In this document: positions 26,293 to 35,750 of the stretch, one piece after another
How the letters are laid out: each line of letters opens with the position of its first letter
Position numbering within the stretch: position 1 is the stretch's first letter
From: Mesorhizobium loti CJ3sym
Lineage (GTDB): Bacteria > Pseudomonadota > Alphaproteobacteria > Rhizobiales > Rhizobiaceae
Direction: 5' to 3'
NCBI RefSeq assembly: GCF_000472785.1
Contig: NZ_AXAL01000015.1
Span: 1-64,000 of the forward strand
Length of the DNA: 64,000 bases
Notes under the pieces: model-generated
The model's input: the letters and a program-made list of their open reading frames with translations, nothing else
Databases searched by the model: none
Told to the model about the DNA's origin: nothing
Made by a program: the position numbers and the translations under genes

Positions 26293-27519
26293 TCAGGCGC
26301 TCCTGGAAATCGTCGTCGAACCGATGAGGAAGCGTTCCGAAAGCGGCAGGCTGGCGCCGCCGAGCGCCCGGGCGTGGATGCCGACGGTTCCTTCGCGAAC
26401 GGCGGGAAGTTTCAGGCCTTCGCCGTCGATCGTCGCGATGGCGGCGATAATGGCATCGACCAGCCGGCGTCGCACCGCCTTCGGCATCCAGCCGTCGATC
26501 ACTGCCGCCTCGAAATCGATGACCGAGGACGCCGCGACGATGGCATAGGCAAGCGCCTGCGAGGCGCTGGCGATCCAGTCGTCGAGTTCCGAGCCTATCT
26601 CGCCCCAGTCCTCGGGCGATGTCCACAGATGCGAGGCCTCGACGCCACGGGCATTGAGCGCTTTTTCCAGCATGGCGATCGAGGCCACGTCGATCAGTTG
26701 GGTCGGCTTTCCGTCCGGCCCGGGTACCGGCATGGAGCCGAGCGCGCCGGCATTGCCGGTCGGGCCGCCGAACAACCGGCCGTTGAGGACGATGCCGCCG
26801 CCGGCAAAGGCGCCGATGTAGAAATAGACGAAGTCACGCGCGCCGCCCGCCTGGCCGAAGACGAGTTCGGCGCCGCAGGCCGAGGTGGCGTCGTTCTGCA
26901 GATAGACCGGAAACTCACATTGCCCCTGGATATCGGCCCTGATGTCGCGGTTACGCCATTCGTCCATGACGTCGCGCGGCGCACCGGCGGTATCGGCCCA
27001 GTTCCACAGTTCGAACGGCATGGCGATGCCGAGGCCGGCAATGCGCTTGTCCTGCGCCGGTGTCAGTTCGCCACGCATCTTCTTCATGCCTGATGTGACG
27101 AATTCCACCGTCTCGCGCGGTGCCGGATAACGGTAGGAGTGCTGCAGCATCGCGCGCACGTGCCCAAGAAAATCGATCAGCACCAGTTCCGCGCTGCGGC
27201 GGCCGATCTTGAGGCCGATGAAGAAAGCGCCTTCGGGATTGAGCGCCATCGGAATGGAGGGCTGGCCGATCTTGCCGCGCAACGGCGCCTGGCGCACGAG
27301 CAGGCCTTCTTCTTCCAGTTCGCGCATGATGACCGAAACCGTCTGCGCCGAAAGTCCGGTCATGCGGGCGATGTCGGACTTCGCCAGGCTGCCGTGCTGG
27401 CGCACCAGCGATAGCACCAACCGCTCGTTGTGGTCGCGCATGCCGCTCTGGTTGGTGCCGCGGTGAATCAGGCTGTCATTCGCTTCGGGCGAACCGTGCC
27501 TCGCAATGGCGGTCTCCAC
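26293..27519 (-). CDS. frcR: ROK-family transcriptional regulator, FrcR-like
   Basis: 408 aa from GTG 27519, chosen because GGGAGGAACAG precedes it at ideal distance; the frame extends further upstream without a good start. The N-terminal winged helix is NERLVLSLVRQHGSLAKSDIARMTGLSAQTVSVIMRELEEEGLL. The ROK domain follows with GLGIAMPFELWNW, QNDATSACGAELVFG and YFYIGAFAGGGIVLNGRLFGG; the usual ROK zinc cysteine cluster is not apparent, as in repressors of the XylR/FrcR type. It heads the minus-strand operon and faces frcB; the palindrome in the gap is its likely operator, with the imported sugar as probable inducer. Confidence 0.85.
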   Translation of the reverse strand: METAIARHGSPEANDSLIHRGTNQSGMRDHNERLVLSLVRQHGSLAKSDIARMTGLSAQTVSVIMRELEEEGLLVRQAPLRGKIGQPSIPMALNPEGAFFIGLKIGRRSAELVLIDFLGHVRAMLQHSYRYPAPRETVEFVTSGMKKMRGELTPAQDKRIAGLGIAMPFELWNWADTAGAPRDVMDEWRNRDIRADIQGQCEFPVYLQNDATSACGAELVFGQAGGARDFVYFYIGAFAGGGIVLNGRLFGGPTGNAGALGSMPVPGPDGKPTQLIDVASIAMLEKALNARGVEASHLWTSPEDWGEIGSELDDWIASASQALAYAIVAASSVIDFEAAVIDGWMPKAVRRRLVDAIIAAIATIDGEGLKLPAVREGTVGIHARALGGASLPLSERFLIGSTTISRSA

Positions 27520-27580
27520 CCTGTTCCTCCCGTCGTTTCTTCTCGATGCTTTTGGGCCAGAATGAGTGAACGGCGCAAGG

Positions 27581-27618
27581 CTGTCAATAATAAATAAGAG
27601 TGATTTAATTATTGACAG
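27581..27618. promoter_or_regulatory. Operator palindrome with both divergent -35 boxes
   Basis: Arms CTGTCAATAAT (27581-27591) and ATTATTGACAG (27608-27618) are perfect complements around 16 AT-rich bases. The right arm contains TTGACA (27612-27617) reading toward frcB, and the left arm contains the same hexamer (27587-27582) reading toward frcR. The downstream -10 boxes 17 bases on are weak (TCTGTT and CATTCT). A dimeric regulator bound here would block both promoters. FrcR is the obvious candidate ligand; that link is inferred. Confidence 0.7.
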
Positions 27619-27731
27619 AAGTCCCGGTCTGGTGTCTGTTGAAGCAGCGTCCACGCTGGGAGAAATTCGTTGGATGCGCTGTGGATGTCGGTTGGCCGGC
27701 ATCCGGAATTGGTTCCACTGGGAGGAAAATC

Positions 27732-28766
27732 GTGACCAATACAAAACTGTTGAAGTCCACCGTCTTTGCGGCGGCGGCCCTGGGCCTGATGGCGTTTGCC
27801 TCGTCCGCATCGGCGGCCGGTGTCGGCGCCTGCCTTATCACCAAGACCGATACCAACCCCTTCTTCGTCAAGATGAAGGAAGGCGCGACCGCAAAGGCCA
27901 AGGAACTCGGCGTCGACCTCAAGACCTACGCCGGCAAGATCGACGGCGACAGCGAGAGCCAGGTTGCGGCGATCGAAAGCTGCATTGCCGACGGCGCCAA
28001 GGGGATCCTGATCACCGCTTCCGACACCAAGGGCATCGTGCCGACCGTGAAGAAGGCGCGTGATGCCGGCCTGCTGGTGATAGCGCTCGACACGCCGCTC
28101 GACCCGATCGACGCGGCCGATGCGACCTTCGCCACCGACAATCTCGAGGCCGGCAAGCTGATCGGCGCCTGGGCCGCGGCCACCCTAGGCGACAAGGCCA
28201 AGGACGCCAAGATCGGCTTCCTCGACCTGACGCCGTCGCAGCCGACCGTGGACGTGCTGCGTGACCAGGGCTTCATGATGGGCTACGGCATCGACGTGAA
28301 GGACCCCAACAAGATCGGCGACGAAACCGATCCGCGCATCGTCGGCCACGACGTCACCAATGGCAACGAGGAAGGCGGCCGCAAGGCGATGGAGAACCTG
28401 CTTCAGAAGGACTCCGGCATCACCGTCATCCACACCATCAATGAGCCGGCCGCTGTCGGTGCCTACCAGGCGCTCAAGGCCGTCGGCCTTGAAAAGCAGG
28501 TGCTGATCGTCTCGGTCGACGGTGGCTGCCCCGGCGTGAAGTCGGTTACAGAAGGCGTGATCGGCGCGACATCGCAGCAATATCCGCTGCAGATGGCGGC
28601 GCTCGGCATCGAGGCGATCGCAGCCTTCGCCAAGGACGGAACCAAGCCGAAGCCGACCGAAGGCAAGAACTTCTTCGACACCGGCGTCAACCTGGTGACC
28701 GACAAGCCGGCCACTGGCGTGAAGTCCATCGACACCAAGGAAGGCCTCGCCAAGTGCTGGGGCTAA
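27732..28766 (+). CDS. frcB: Fructose-type ABC transporter substrate-binding protein
   Basis: 344 aa from GTG 27732, with GGAGGAAAATC just before it; any longer start would run through the promoter. A signal peptide (TKLLKSTVFAAAALGLMAF...ASA) precedes a type I periplasmic sugar-binding fold: ACLITKTDTNPFFVKMKEGA, GILITASDTKGIVPTVKKARDAG, ALDTPLDP, HTINEPAAVGAYQALK, and VSVDGGCPGVKSV. It binds sugar in the periplasm and delivers it to FrcC/FrcA. The gene is followed by a strong hairpin and then frcC. The order frcB-frcC-frcA and the ROK gene match the fructose/mannose/ribose importer of Sinorhizobium. Confidence 0.92.
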   Translation: MTNTKLLKSTVFAAAALGLMAFASSASAAGVGACLITKTDTNPFFVKMKEGATAKAKELGVDLKTYAGKIDGDSESQVAAIESCIADGAKGILITASDTKGIVPTVKKARDAGLLVIALDTPLDPIDAADATFATDNLEAGKLIGAWAAATLGDKAKDAKIGFLDLTPSQPTVDVLRDQGFMMGYGIDVKDPNKIGDETDPRIVGHDVTNGNEEGGRKAMENLLQKDSGITVIHTINEPAAVGAYQALKAVGLEKQVLIVSVDGGCPGVKSVTEGVIGATSQQYPLQMAALGIEAIAAFAKDGTKPKPTEGKNFFDTGVNLVTDKPATGVKSIDTKEGLAKCWG

Positions 28767-28790
28767 TGCCGGTCTGACTGGCAACAAAAC

Positions 28791-28833
28791 AACCGAAACG
28801 GCCGGGGGGACTTGATCCCCGGTCGCTTCGGGT
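28791..28833 (+). promoter_or_regulatory. Strong hairpin between frcB and frcC
   Basis: Core arms GGCCGGGG (28800-28807) and CCCCGGTC (28817-28824) extend outward through CGAA/TTCG into a stem of about 17 pairs with a few mismatches and a 9-base loop. No run of T follows. Such a structure after a binding-protein gene commonly protects the 3' end and lets the binding protein outnumber the membrane subunits. Confidence 0.6.
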
Positions 28834-28929
28834 GGACGATGGGTCGCGTGACCGCGAACAATCCCGGCGATAGACCGGAAAGGCGTGGACGGGCGTCAGC
28901 GATTGGCTGACCCCTCACGGGGAGGAAAC

Positions 28930-29991
28930 ATGGCTCAAGCTCAGGAATTCGAGAAGGTTCTCTCGAGCAGCGACACCAGCGTCGCCGCTTTTGACGAGCA
29001 CAAATCGGCCGTCAAGCGCATCCAGCATTTCCTGCATTCGACGCCGGCCGCTGTGCCGCTGATCGTGCTGGTCCTGTCGATCGTTATCTTCGGCATCGCC
29101 ATCGGAGGACGTTTCTTTTCGTCCTACACGCTGACACTGATCCTGCAGCAGATTGCCATCATTGGCATTCTGGGGGCCGCGCAGACGCTGGTCATCCTGA
29201 CCGCCGGCATCGACCTGTCGATTGGCGTGATCATGGTGATTTCAGCTGTGATCATGGGTAATTGCGCGGTCAGTTACGGCATGCCGAGCGTGCTCGCCGT
29301 GGCGATCGGACTCGCCGCCGGCGCGGCATGCGGGCTGCTCAACGGGCTGCTGGTCGCCTACATGAAATTACCGCCCTTCATCGTGACGCTCGGCACCTGG
29401 AACATCGTCATGGCCACGAACTTCATCTATTCGGCCAATGAGACGATCCGCGACACCGACGTCGACGCCCAGGCGCCGCTGCTGCATCTGTTCGCCCTGA
29501 GCTTCAAGATCGGCACGGCGGTGCTGACGCTCGGCGTCATTGCCACAGTCGTGCTCGTTTTGATCCTCTGGTACGTGCTCAATCACACGGCATGGGGTCG
29601 CCATGTCTACGCCGTCGGCGATGACCAGGAGGCGGCGAAACTGTCGGGTATCCAGACCAAGAAGGTGTTGATGACGGTCTACACTCTTGCCGGGCTGATC
29701 GCTGCTTTCGCTGCCTGGGTCTCTATCGGCCGCAACGGCTCGATCTCACCTTCGGCCGCCGTCACCGACTACAATCTGCAGGCCATCACCGCGACGGTGA
29801 TCGGTGGTATTTCCCTGTTCGGCGGGCGCGGCTCGATCCTGGGCACGCTGTTCGGCGCGATGATCGTCGGCGTCGTCTCCATGGGTCTCAACATGCTGGG
29901 CGCCGATCCGCAGTGGAAAGTGCTGCTCACCGGTGTGCTGATCATCGGCGCCGTGGCGATCGACCAATGGATCAGAAAGGTTTCGGCATAA
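28930..29991 (+). CDS. frcC: Fructose-type ABC transporter permease
   Basis: 353 aa from ATG 28930 with GGAGGAAAC upstream; a longer frame lacks a site. Eight to ten hydrophobic segments, with LVILTAGIDLSIGVIMVISAV (the RbsC/AraH-type EAA-like region), PPFIVTLGTWNIVMA, AVGDDQEAAKLSGI and GGISLFGGRGSILGTLFGAMIVGV, all hallmarks of the sugar-permease family. It forms the homodimeric membrane channel of the importer and ends two bases before the ATP-binding gene. Confidence 0.93.
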   Translation: MAQAQEFEKVLSSSDTSVAAFDEHKSAVKRIQHFLHSTPAAVPLIVLVLSIVIFGIAIGGRFFSSYTLTLILQQIAIIGILGAAQTLVILTAGIDLSIGVIMVISAVIMGNCAVSYGMPSVLAVAIGLAAGAACGLLNGLLVAYMKLPPFIVTLGTWNIVMATNFIYSANETIRDTDVDAQAPLLHLFALSFKIGTAVLTLGVIATVVLVLILWYVLNHTAWGRHVYAVGDDQEAAKLSGIQTKKVLMTVYTLAGLIAAFAAWVSIGRNGSISPSAAVTDYNLQAITATVIGGISLFGGRGSILGTLFGAMIVGVVSMGLNMLGADPQWKVLLTGVLIIGAVAIDQWIRKVSA

Positions 29992-29993
29992 TC

Positions 29994-30776
29994 ATGACCC
30001 AGGAACCCATCCTTACCGCGCGCGGGCTGGTCAAACGCTACGGCCGCGTCACCGCCCTCGACAATGCCGACTTCGACCTTTATCCGGGCGAAATCCTCGC
30101 CGTCATCGGCGACAATGGCGCCGGCAAATCATCGCTCATCAAGGCGATTTCCGGCGCGGCCGCGCCGGACGAAGGCGAGATCCGGCTCGAAGGCAAACCC
30201 GTCGCCTTCAAGTCGCCGATGGAAGCACGCGAAGCCGGCATCGAGACGGTCTATCAGAACCTGGCGCTCTCACCGGCCCTGTCGATCGCCGACAACATGT
30301 TCCTCGGCCGTGAGATCCGCAAACCCGGCTTCCTCGGCCAGTGGCTGCGCATGCTCGACCGCCCGGCAATGGAAAAGCGTGCCCGCGACAAGCTCACCGA
30401 ACTCGGCCTGATGACCATCCAGAACATCAGCCAGGCGGTGGAAACGCTCTCTGGCGGCCAGCGCCAGGGCGTGGCGGTGGCGCGCGCCGCTGCCTTCGGC
30501 AGCCGGGTGGTCATCATGGACGAGCCGACTGCTGCCCTCGGCGTCAAGGAGAGCCGCCGCGTGCTTGAGCTGATCCTCGACGTCAAGAAGCGCGGCCTGC
30601 CGATCGTGCTGATCTCGCACAACATGCCGCATGTCTTCGAAGTGGCCGACCGCATCCACATCCACCGCCTGGGCCGTCGCCTCTGCGTCATCGACCCCAA
30701 GCAGTATACGATGTCCGATGCCGTTGCCTTCATGACCGGAGCAAAGGCTCCCCCGGAGGCAGCGCTGGCAGCCTGA
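29994..30776 (+). CDS. frcA: Fructose-type ABC transporter ATP-binding protein
   Basis: 260 aa with a single ATPase domain, as in FrcA, rather than the doubled RbsA form. Walker A IGDNGAGKSSLIKAI, Q-loop VYQNLALSP, signature ETLSGGQRQGVAVARA, Walker B VVIMDEPTAALG and the H-loop LISHNMPHVFEV are intact. Start ATG 29994 lies two bases after the frcC stop. It powers sugar uptake with FrcC. The last gene of the frcBCA operon, 132 bases before glgP. Confidence 0.93.
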   Translation: MTQEPILTARGLVKRYGRVTALDNADFDLYPGEILAVIGDNGAGKSSLIKAISGAAAPDEGEIRLEGKPVAFKSPMEAREAGIETVYQNLALSPALSIADNMFLGREIRKPGFLGQWLRMLDRPAMEKRARDKLTELGLMTIQNISQAVETLSGGQRQGVAVARAAAFGSRVVIMDEPTAALGVKESRRVLELILDVKKRGLPIVLISHNMPHVFEVADRIHIHRLGRRLCVIDPKQYTMSDAVAFMTGAKAPPEAALAA

Positions 30777-30908
30777 CTGCCAAGTTGCCGCAGGCGCTCT
30801 TGGTTGCGCAATCGCCTAAATCGATTGAACATCCTGAAAGATGCGCTAGCATGGGCTGGGAGGATTGACGAAAGCCGGTATGATCGGGGCAACCGCACGA
30901 GAGGCAGC

Positions 30909-33377
30909 ATGACGCGCGCGATGACATCCGAAACCCTTCCACCACTGCTCGAAAACCCTGATCCGAAGACGCTCGCAAGAGAAGTTCTGATGGCCCTCAA
31001 ATACAGGGTCGGCAAGGACACCACCGTCGCAACCCAGTACGATTGGCTGACCGCCTCGATCAAGGTCGTGCGCGACCGCATCATCGATCACTGGATGGAG
31101 GCGACCAAGGAAGCCTACGACCAGCAGGAAAAGCGGGTTTACTACCTGTCACTGGAATTCCTGATCGGGCGCCTGATGCGCGACGCCTTTTCCAATCTCG
31201 GCCTGATGGAGAACATGCGCGAGGCGCTGTCCTCGCTCGGCGTGAACCTCGACCTGATTGCGGCACTGGAGCCGGACGCCGCGCTCGGCAATGGCGGCCT
31301 CGGCCGGCTCGCCGCCTGCTTCATGGAAAGCATGGCGACAGTCGACATCCCCGCCCACGGCTACGGCATCCGCTACGCCAACGGCATGTTCCGCCAGGAG
31401 ATCCACGATGGCTGGCAGGTCGAACTGCCCGAGACCTGGCTCGACCATGGCAATCCGTGGGAGTTCGAGCGGCGTGAGCGCTCTTTCGATGTCGGCTTCG
31501 GTGGCTCGGTGGAATCGGTCACGTCGAAGGACGGCCGGCTCGAGCGCCATGTCTGGAAGCCGACCGAGCACGTCCTGGCCGTCGCCTACGACACGCCGGT
31601 CGTCGGCTGGCGTGCGAACCGCGTCAACACGCTGCGGCTGTGGTCGGGCATGCCGGTCGATCCGATCCTGCTCAGCAAGTTCAATGCCGGCGATCACATC
31701 GGCGCGCTGGCCGAAAGCAACAAGGCCGACGCGCTGTCGCGCGTGCTTTACCCCGCCGATTCCCATATGGCCGGCCAGGAACTCAGGCTTCGGCAGGAAT
31801 ATTTCTTCTCCACAGCCTCGCTGCAGGACATCGTCCAGCGGCATCTCAGCCAATATGGCGATCTGAAGTCGCTGCCCAACAAGGCGGCTATCCATCTGAA
31901 CGACACCCATCCGGCGATCGCGGTGCCGGAGCTGATGCGCCTGCTGATGGACGTCCACGGCATGGACTTCGATCTCGCCTGGGATGTTACAAAGCGCACC
32001 TTCGGCTACACCAACCACACGCTTCTACCCGAGGCACTGGAAAGCTGGCCGGTGCCGCTGTTCGAACGGCTTCTGCCGCGCCACATGCAGATCGTCTACG
32101 CCATCAACGCACAGGTGCTGCTCGAAGCGCGCGCCACCAACCAGTTCTCGGACGAACAGATCAGCCGCATTTCGCTGATCCAGGAGAATGGCGACCGCCG
32201 GGTGCGCATGGGCAATCTCGCCTTCGTCGGTTCGCACTCGATCAACGGCGTCTCGGCGCTGCATACCGAGCTGATGAAGGAAACGGTGTTTGCCGATCTG
32301 CACAAGCTCTATCCCGATCGCATCAACAACAAGACCAATGGCATCACGCCGCGGCGCTGGCTGATCCAGTGCAATCCGGGGCTGACGTCGCTCGCCCGCG
32401 AAGCGATCGGCGACCGTTTTCTCGACGACATCGAGGCAATCAAGGGGCTCGACACCTTTGCCGATGACAGCGCGTTTCGCGACAAGTTCGCCGCAGTCAA
32501 GCGACAGAACAAGGCGCGGCTGGCCAATCTCGTCGCCGACCGGCTCGGCATCAAGGTCGACCCCTCGGCCCTGTTCGACATCCAGGTCAAACGCATCCAT
32601 GAATACAAGCGCCAGCTTCTGAACATCCTCGAGGCGATCGCGCTTTACGACCAGATTCGCTCGCATCCGGAGCGGGACTGGATGCCGCGCGTGAAATTCT
32701 TCGGTGGCAAGGCCGCGCCCAGCTATCACAACGCCAAGCTGATCATCAAACTCACCAACGACGTCGCCAAGGTCATCAACGGCGATCCGTCGGTGCGCGG
32801 CCTGCTGAAGGTGGCGTTCGTGCCGAACTACAATGTCAGCCTGGCCGAGGTGTTGATGCCGGCCGCCGATCTCTCCGAGCAGATATCGACCGCCGGCATG
32901 GAAGCGTCGGGGACCGGTAACATGAAGTTCGCGCTCAACGGCGCGCTGACCATCGGCACGCTCGACGGTGCCAATGTCGAGATCAAGGAGCATGTCGGCG
33001 ACGACAACATCTTCATCTTCGGCCTGACCACCGCGGAGGTCGCCGAGCGGCGCAACAACGGCTACAATCCGCGCGCCGTGATCGAAGCATCGCCCGAACT
33101 GGCGCAAGCCGTGGCCGCTGTTTCGTCGGGCGTCTTCTCGCCGGATGATCCCAACCGTTACCGCGACCTCATCAACGGTCTCTACGACAGCGACTGGTTC
33201 ATGGTCGCCGCGGATTTCGATGCCTACACCGCCGCCCAGCGCGAGGTCGACGCCGTCTGGCGTAACAGTCCGGACTGGTATGCCAAGGCAATCCGCAACG
33301 TCGCGAGGGTGGGCTGGTTCTCATCTGACCGCACGATCCGCCAATACGCGAAAGAAATCTGGAACGTGCCCGCCTGA
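30909..33377 (+). CDS. glgP: Glycogen phosphorylase
   Basis: 822 aa from ATG 30909 (AGAGGCAGC upstream), normal length. LEFLIGRLMRDAFSNLG, ALGNGGLGRLAACFMESMAT, DTHPAIAVPELMRLLMD, NKTNGITPRRWL, VKRIHEYKRQLLN and the PLP-site motif EASGTGNMKFALNGAL (Lys binds PLP) identify glycogen/maltodextrin phosphorylase. It releases glucose-1-phosphate from glycogen ends in the cytoplasm. It opens a same-strand series of glycogen genes in which synthesis and breakdown enzymes are made together. Confidence 0.97.
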   Translation: MTRAMTSETLPPLLENPDPKTLAREVLMALKYRVGKDTTVATQYDWLTASIKVVRDRIIDHWMEATKEAYDQQEKRVYYLSLEFLIGRLMRDAFSNLGLMENMREALSSLGVNLDLIAALEPDAALGNGGLGRLAACFMESMATVDIPAHGYGIRYANGMFRQEIHDGWQVELPETWLDHGNPWEFERRERSFDVGFGGSVESVTSKDGRLERHVWKPTEHVLAVAYDTPVVGWRANRVNTLRLWSGMPVDPILLSKFNAGDHIGALAESNKADALSRVLYPADSHMAGQELRLRQEYFFSTASLQDIVQRHLSQYGDLKSLPNKAAIHLNDTHPAIAVPELMRLLMDVHGMDFDLAWDVTKRTFGYTNHTLLPEALESWPVPLFERLLPRHMQIVYAINAQVLLEARATNQFSDEQISRISLIQENGDRRVRMGNLAFVGSHSINGVSALHTELMKETVFADLHKLYPDRINNKTNGITPRRWLIQCNPGLTSLAREAIGDRFLDDIEAIKGLDTFADDSAFRDKFAAVKRQNKARLANLVADRLGIKVDPSALFDIQVKRIHEYKRQLLNILEAIALYDQIRSHPERDWMPRVKFFGGKAAPSYHNAKLIIKLTNDVAKVINGDPSVRGLLKVAFVPNYNVSLAEVLMPAADLSEQISTAGMEASGTGNMKFALNGALTIGTLDGANVEIKEHVGDDNIFIFGLTTAEVAERRNNGYNPRAVIEASPELAQAVAAVSSGVFSPDDPNRYRDLINGLYDSDWFMVAADFDAYTAAQREVDAVWRNSPDWYAKAIRNVARVGWFSSDRTIRQYAKEIWNVPA

Positions 33378-33483
33378 TGTGATTGCATGAGGCCACGAAC
33401 AATGTGGTCCCGGTGATGTGCGTTGAATGTCAATTCACACCACCAGAAATAACCACCTGGTGCCCGGGGAGGGACACTGCCTG

Positions 33484-35697
33484 ATGACGAAGCCGCGCGC
33501 GACCGCTGCGACAAGCGGGCCGGACGGACTGGCGCCAGCCAGCGATGTTGCGGCGATTGTCGCCGGCACGCACGGAGATTCGTTTGCTGTCCTTGGTGTC
33601 CATGAGGTTGGCAAGAGCCTGTTTGCCCGTTGCTTCGTTCCGCATGCCGAGACGGTCACCGCCTATACGCTGACGGGTATCGCAGCCGGTGAGCTGTTGC
33701 GGCGAGACGACGGCGGCTTCTTCGAAGGCAAATTGTCGATCAAGAAGCGGCAGCCGCTGCGCTATCACGCGCGCAATGCTGGCGGTGACTGGTGGCTGAC
33801 CGATCCCTATTCGTTCGGCCCGGTGCTCGGTCCGATGGATGACTATTACATCGCCCAGGGATCGCACCTCAGGCTGTTCGACAAGCTCGGCGCGCATGTC
33901 ATCGAGCACGAGGGCGCCACCGGCGTCCATTTCGCCGTATGGGCTCCCAATGCGCGGCGCGTCTCGGTGGTCGGCGATTTCAACGACTGGGATGGCCGCC
34001 GCCACACGATGCGCGATCGCCGCGACACCGGCATCTGGGAACTGTTCGTGCCCGACATCGGTGCCGGGCGACCCTACAAGTACGAGATCATTGGGCCCGA
34101 TGGCGTCAGACTGCCGCTAAAGGCCGACCCGTTTGCGTTCAAATCCGAACTGCGTCCGGCCACCGCTTCGATTGTTGCCGTGCCGCCGGCGCATGAGTGG
34201 GGCGACGAGGCGCACCGCAATTTCTGGCGCAATGCAGATCACCGGCGTGAAGCCATCTCGATCTACGAAGTCCACGCCGGTTCCTGGCAGCTTCGCGATG
34301 ACGGTACGTTCCTGTCATGGGACGAAATGGCTGACCGGCTGATCCCCTATGTGGTCGAAACCGGTTTCACGCACATCGAATTCATGCCGATCTCCGAGCA
34401 TCCCTATGACCCGTCCTGGGGCTATCAGACGACCGGCCTCTATGCGCCGTCGGCCCGCTTCGGCGATCCGGACGGTTTTGCCCGTTTCGTCGATGGCGCG
34501 CACCGCGCCGGCGTTGGCGTCATACTCGACTGGGTGCCGGCGCATTTTCCGGTCGACGCGCATGGCCTGGCCCATTTCGACGGCACCGCGCTCTACGAAC
34601 ATGCCGATCCGCGCAAGGGTTTTCATCCCGACTGGAACACCGCGATCTACAATTTCGGTCGACGTGAGGTGGTGTCGTTCCTTGTCAACAACGCGCTGTT
34701 CTGGGCCGAGAAATATCATGTCGACGGTCTGCGCGTCGATGCGGTCGCCTCGATGCTTTATCTCGACTATTCGCGCAAGGCCGGCGAATGGATCCCCAAC
34801 GAGAAGGGCGGCCGCGAGAACCTCGAAGCGGTGTCCTTCCTGCAGAAGATGAACAAGGAGGTCTACGGCCACCATCCGGGCGTCATCACCATCGCCGAGG
34901 AATCGACCTCATGGCCGAAGGTTTCGGCGCCGGTGCATGAAGGCGGGCTCGGCTTCGGCTTCAAGTGGAACATGGGCTTCATGCACGACACGCTGGAGTA
35001 TTTTGCCAAGGAGCCGATTTTCCGCAAGCACCACCACAATGACCTCACCTTCGGCCTGACCTACGCCTTCTCGGAGAATTTCGTGCTGCCGCTCTCGCAT
35101 GACGAGGTCGTGCATGGCAAAGGCACGCTACTGGGCAAGATGGCCGGCGACGACTGGCAGAAATTCGCGACCTTGCGTGCCTATTACGGCTTCATGTGGG
35201 GCTATCCCGGCAAGAAGCTCTTGTTCATGGGGCAGGAGTTCGCGCAGCGGCGCGAATGGAGCGAGGCACGCGCGCTCGACTGGAACCTGCTGGATTTCCG
35301 GCCGCATCGAGGCGTCTGGCAGACGGTGCGCGATCTCAACTATCTCTACCGGTCGCGCCCGGCGCTGCACGGCCGCGACTGCGAGCCGGAAGGGTTTTCC
35401 TGGCTGATCGTCGACGACAGCCAGAATTCGGTTTTCGCTTGGCTACGCAACGCGCCGGGCGGCAGCCCGGTGGCCGTCATCTCCAACTTCACGCCGGTGC
35501 CGCGCGACAATTATCGCGTGCCGCTGCCGAAGGCCGGCAAGTGGCGCGAAATCATCAACACCGACGCTTCTGCGTATGGCGGCTCCGGTATGGGCAATGG
35601 CGGCATGGTCGAGGCAAGGGCGGACGGCAAAGGCATCTCGGCAACGATGCTGTTGCCACCGCTGTCGACGATCATGCTTGAACTCGTTGCCGACTGA
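33484..35697 (+). CDS. glgB: 1,4-alpha-glucan branching enzyme
   Basis: 737 aa from ATG 33484 (GGGGAGGG about 12 bases before); ATG 33427 lacks a ribosome site. An N1 and CBM48 region precede the GH13 barrel. GVHFAVWAPNARRVSVVGDFNDWDGRRH, HPYDPSWGYQTTGLYAPSARFG, VDGLRVDAVASMLYLDYSR (nucleophile Asp), ITIAEEST (acid/base Glu) and LPLSHDEVVHGKGTL (stabilising Asp) are all present. It introduces alpha-1,6 branches into glycogen. Preceded by glgP and followed by glgC on the same strand. Confidence 0.97.
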   Translation: MTKPRATAATSGPDGLAPASDVAAIVAGTHGDSFAVLGVHEVGKSLFARCFVPHAETVTAYTLTGIAAGELLRRDDGGFFEGKLSIKKRQPLRYHARNAGGDWWLTDPYSFGPVLGPMDDYYIAQGSHLRLFDKLGAHVIEHEGATGVHFAVWAPNARRVSVVGDFNDWDGRRHTMRDRRDTGIWELFVPDIGAGRPYKYEIIGPDGVRLPLKADPFAFKSELRPATASIVAVPPAHEWGDEAHRNFWRNADHRREAISIYEVHAGSWQLRDDGTFLSWDEMADRLIPYVVETGFTHIEFMPISEHPYDPSWGYQTTGLYAPSARFGDPDGFARFVDGAHRAGVGVILDWVPAHFPVDAHGLAHFDGTALYEHADPRKGFHPDWNTAIYNFGRREVVSFLVNNALFWAEKYHVDGLRVDAVASMLYLDYSRKAGEWIPNEKGGRENLEAVSFLQKMNKEVYGHHPGVITIAEESTSWPKVSAPVHEGGLGFGFKWNMGFMHDTLEYFAKEPIFRKHHHNDLTFGLTYAFSENFVLPLSHDEVVHGKGTLLGKMAGDDWQKFATLRAYYGFMWGYPGKKLLFMGQEFAQRREWSEARALDWNLLDFRPHRGVWQTVRDLNYLYRSRPALHGRDCEPEGFSWLIVDDSQNSVFAWLRNAPGGSPVAVISNFTPVPRDNYRVPLPKAGKWREIINTDASAYGGSGMGNGGMVEARADGKGISATMLLPPLSTIMLELVAD

Positions 35698-35750
35698 ACC
35701 CGTCGGGGCCGAGTAACATGGCGAGACTTGAGTAACTTGGGAGGGTAGAA

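Noticed and set aside
26293..27810. Longer ROK regulator starting upstream of 27519
   Set aside because: The extra 97 residues read through the operator/promoter and contain no conserved sequence; GTG 27519 has an ideal ribosome site.
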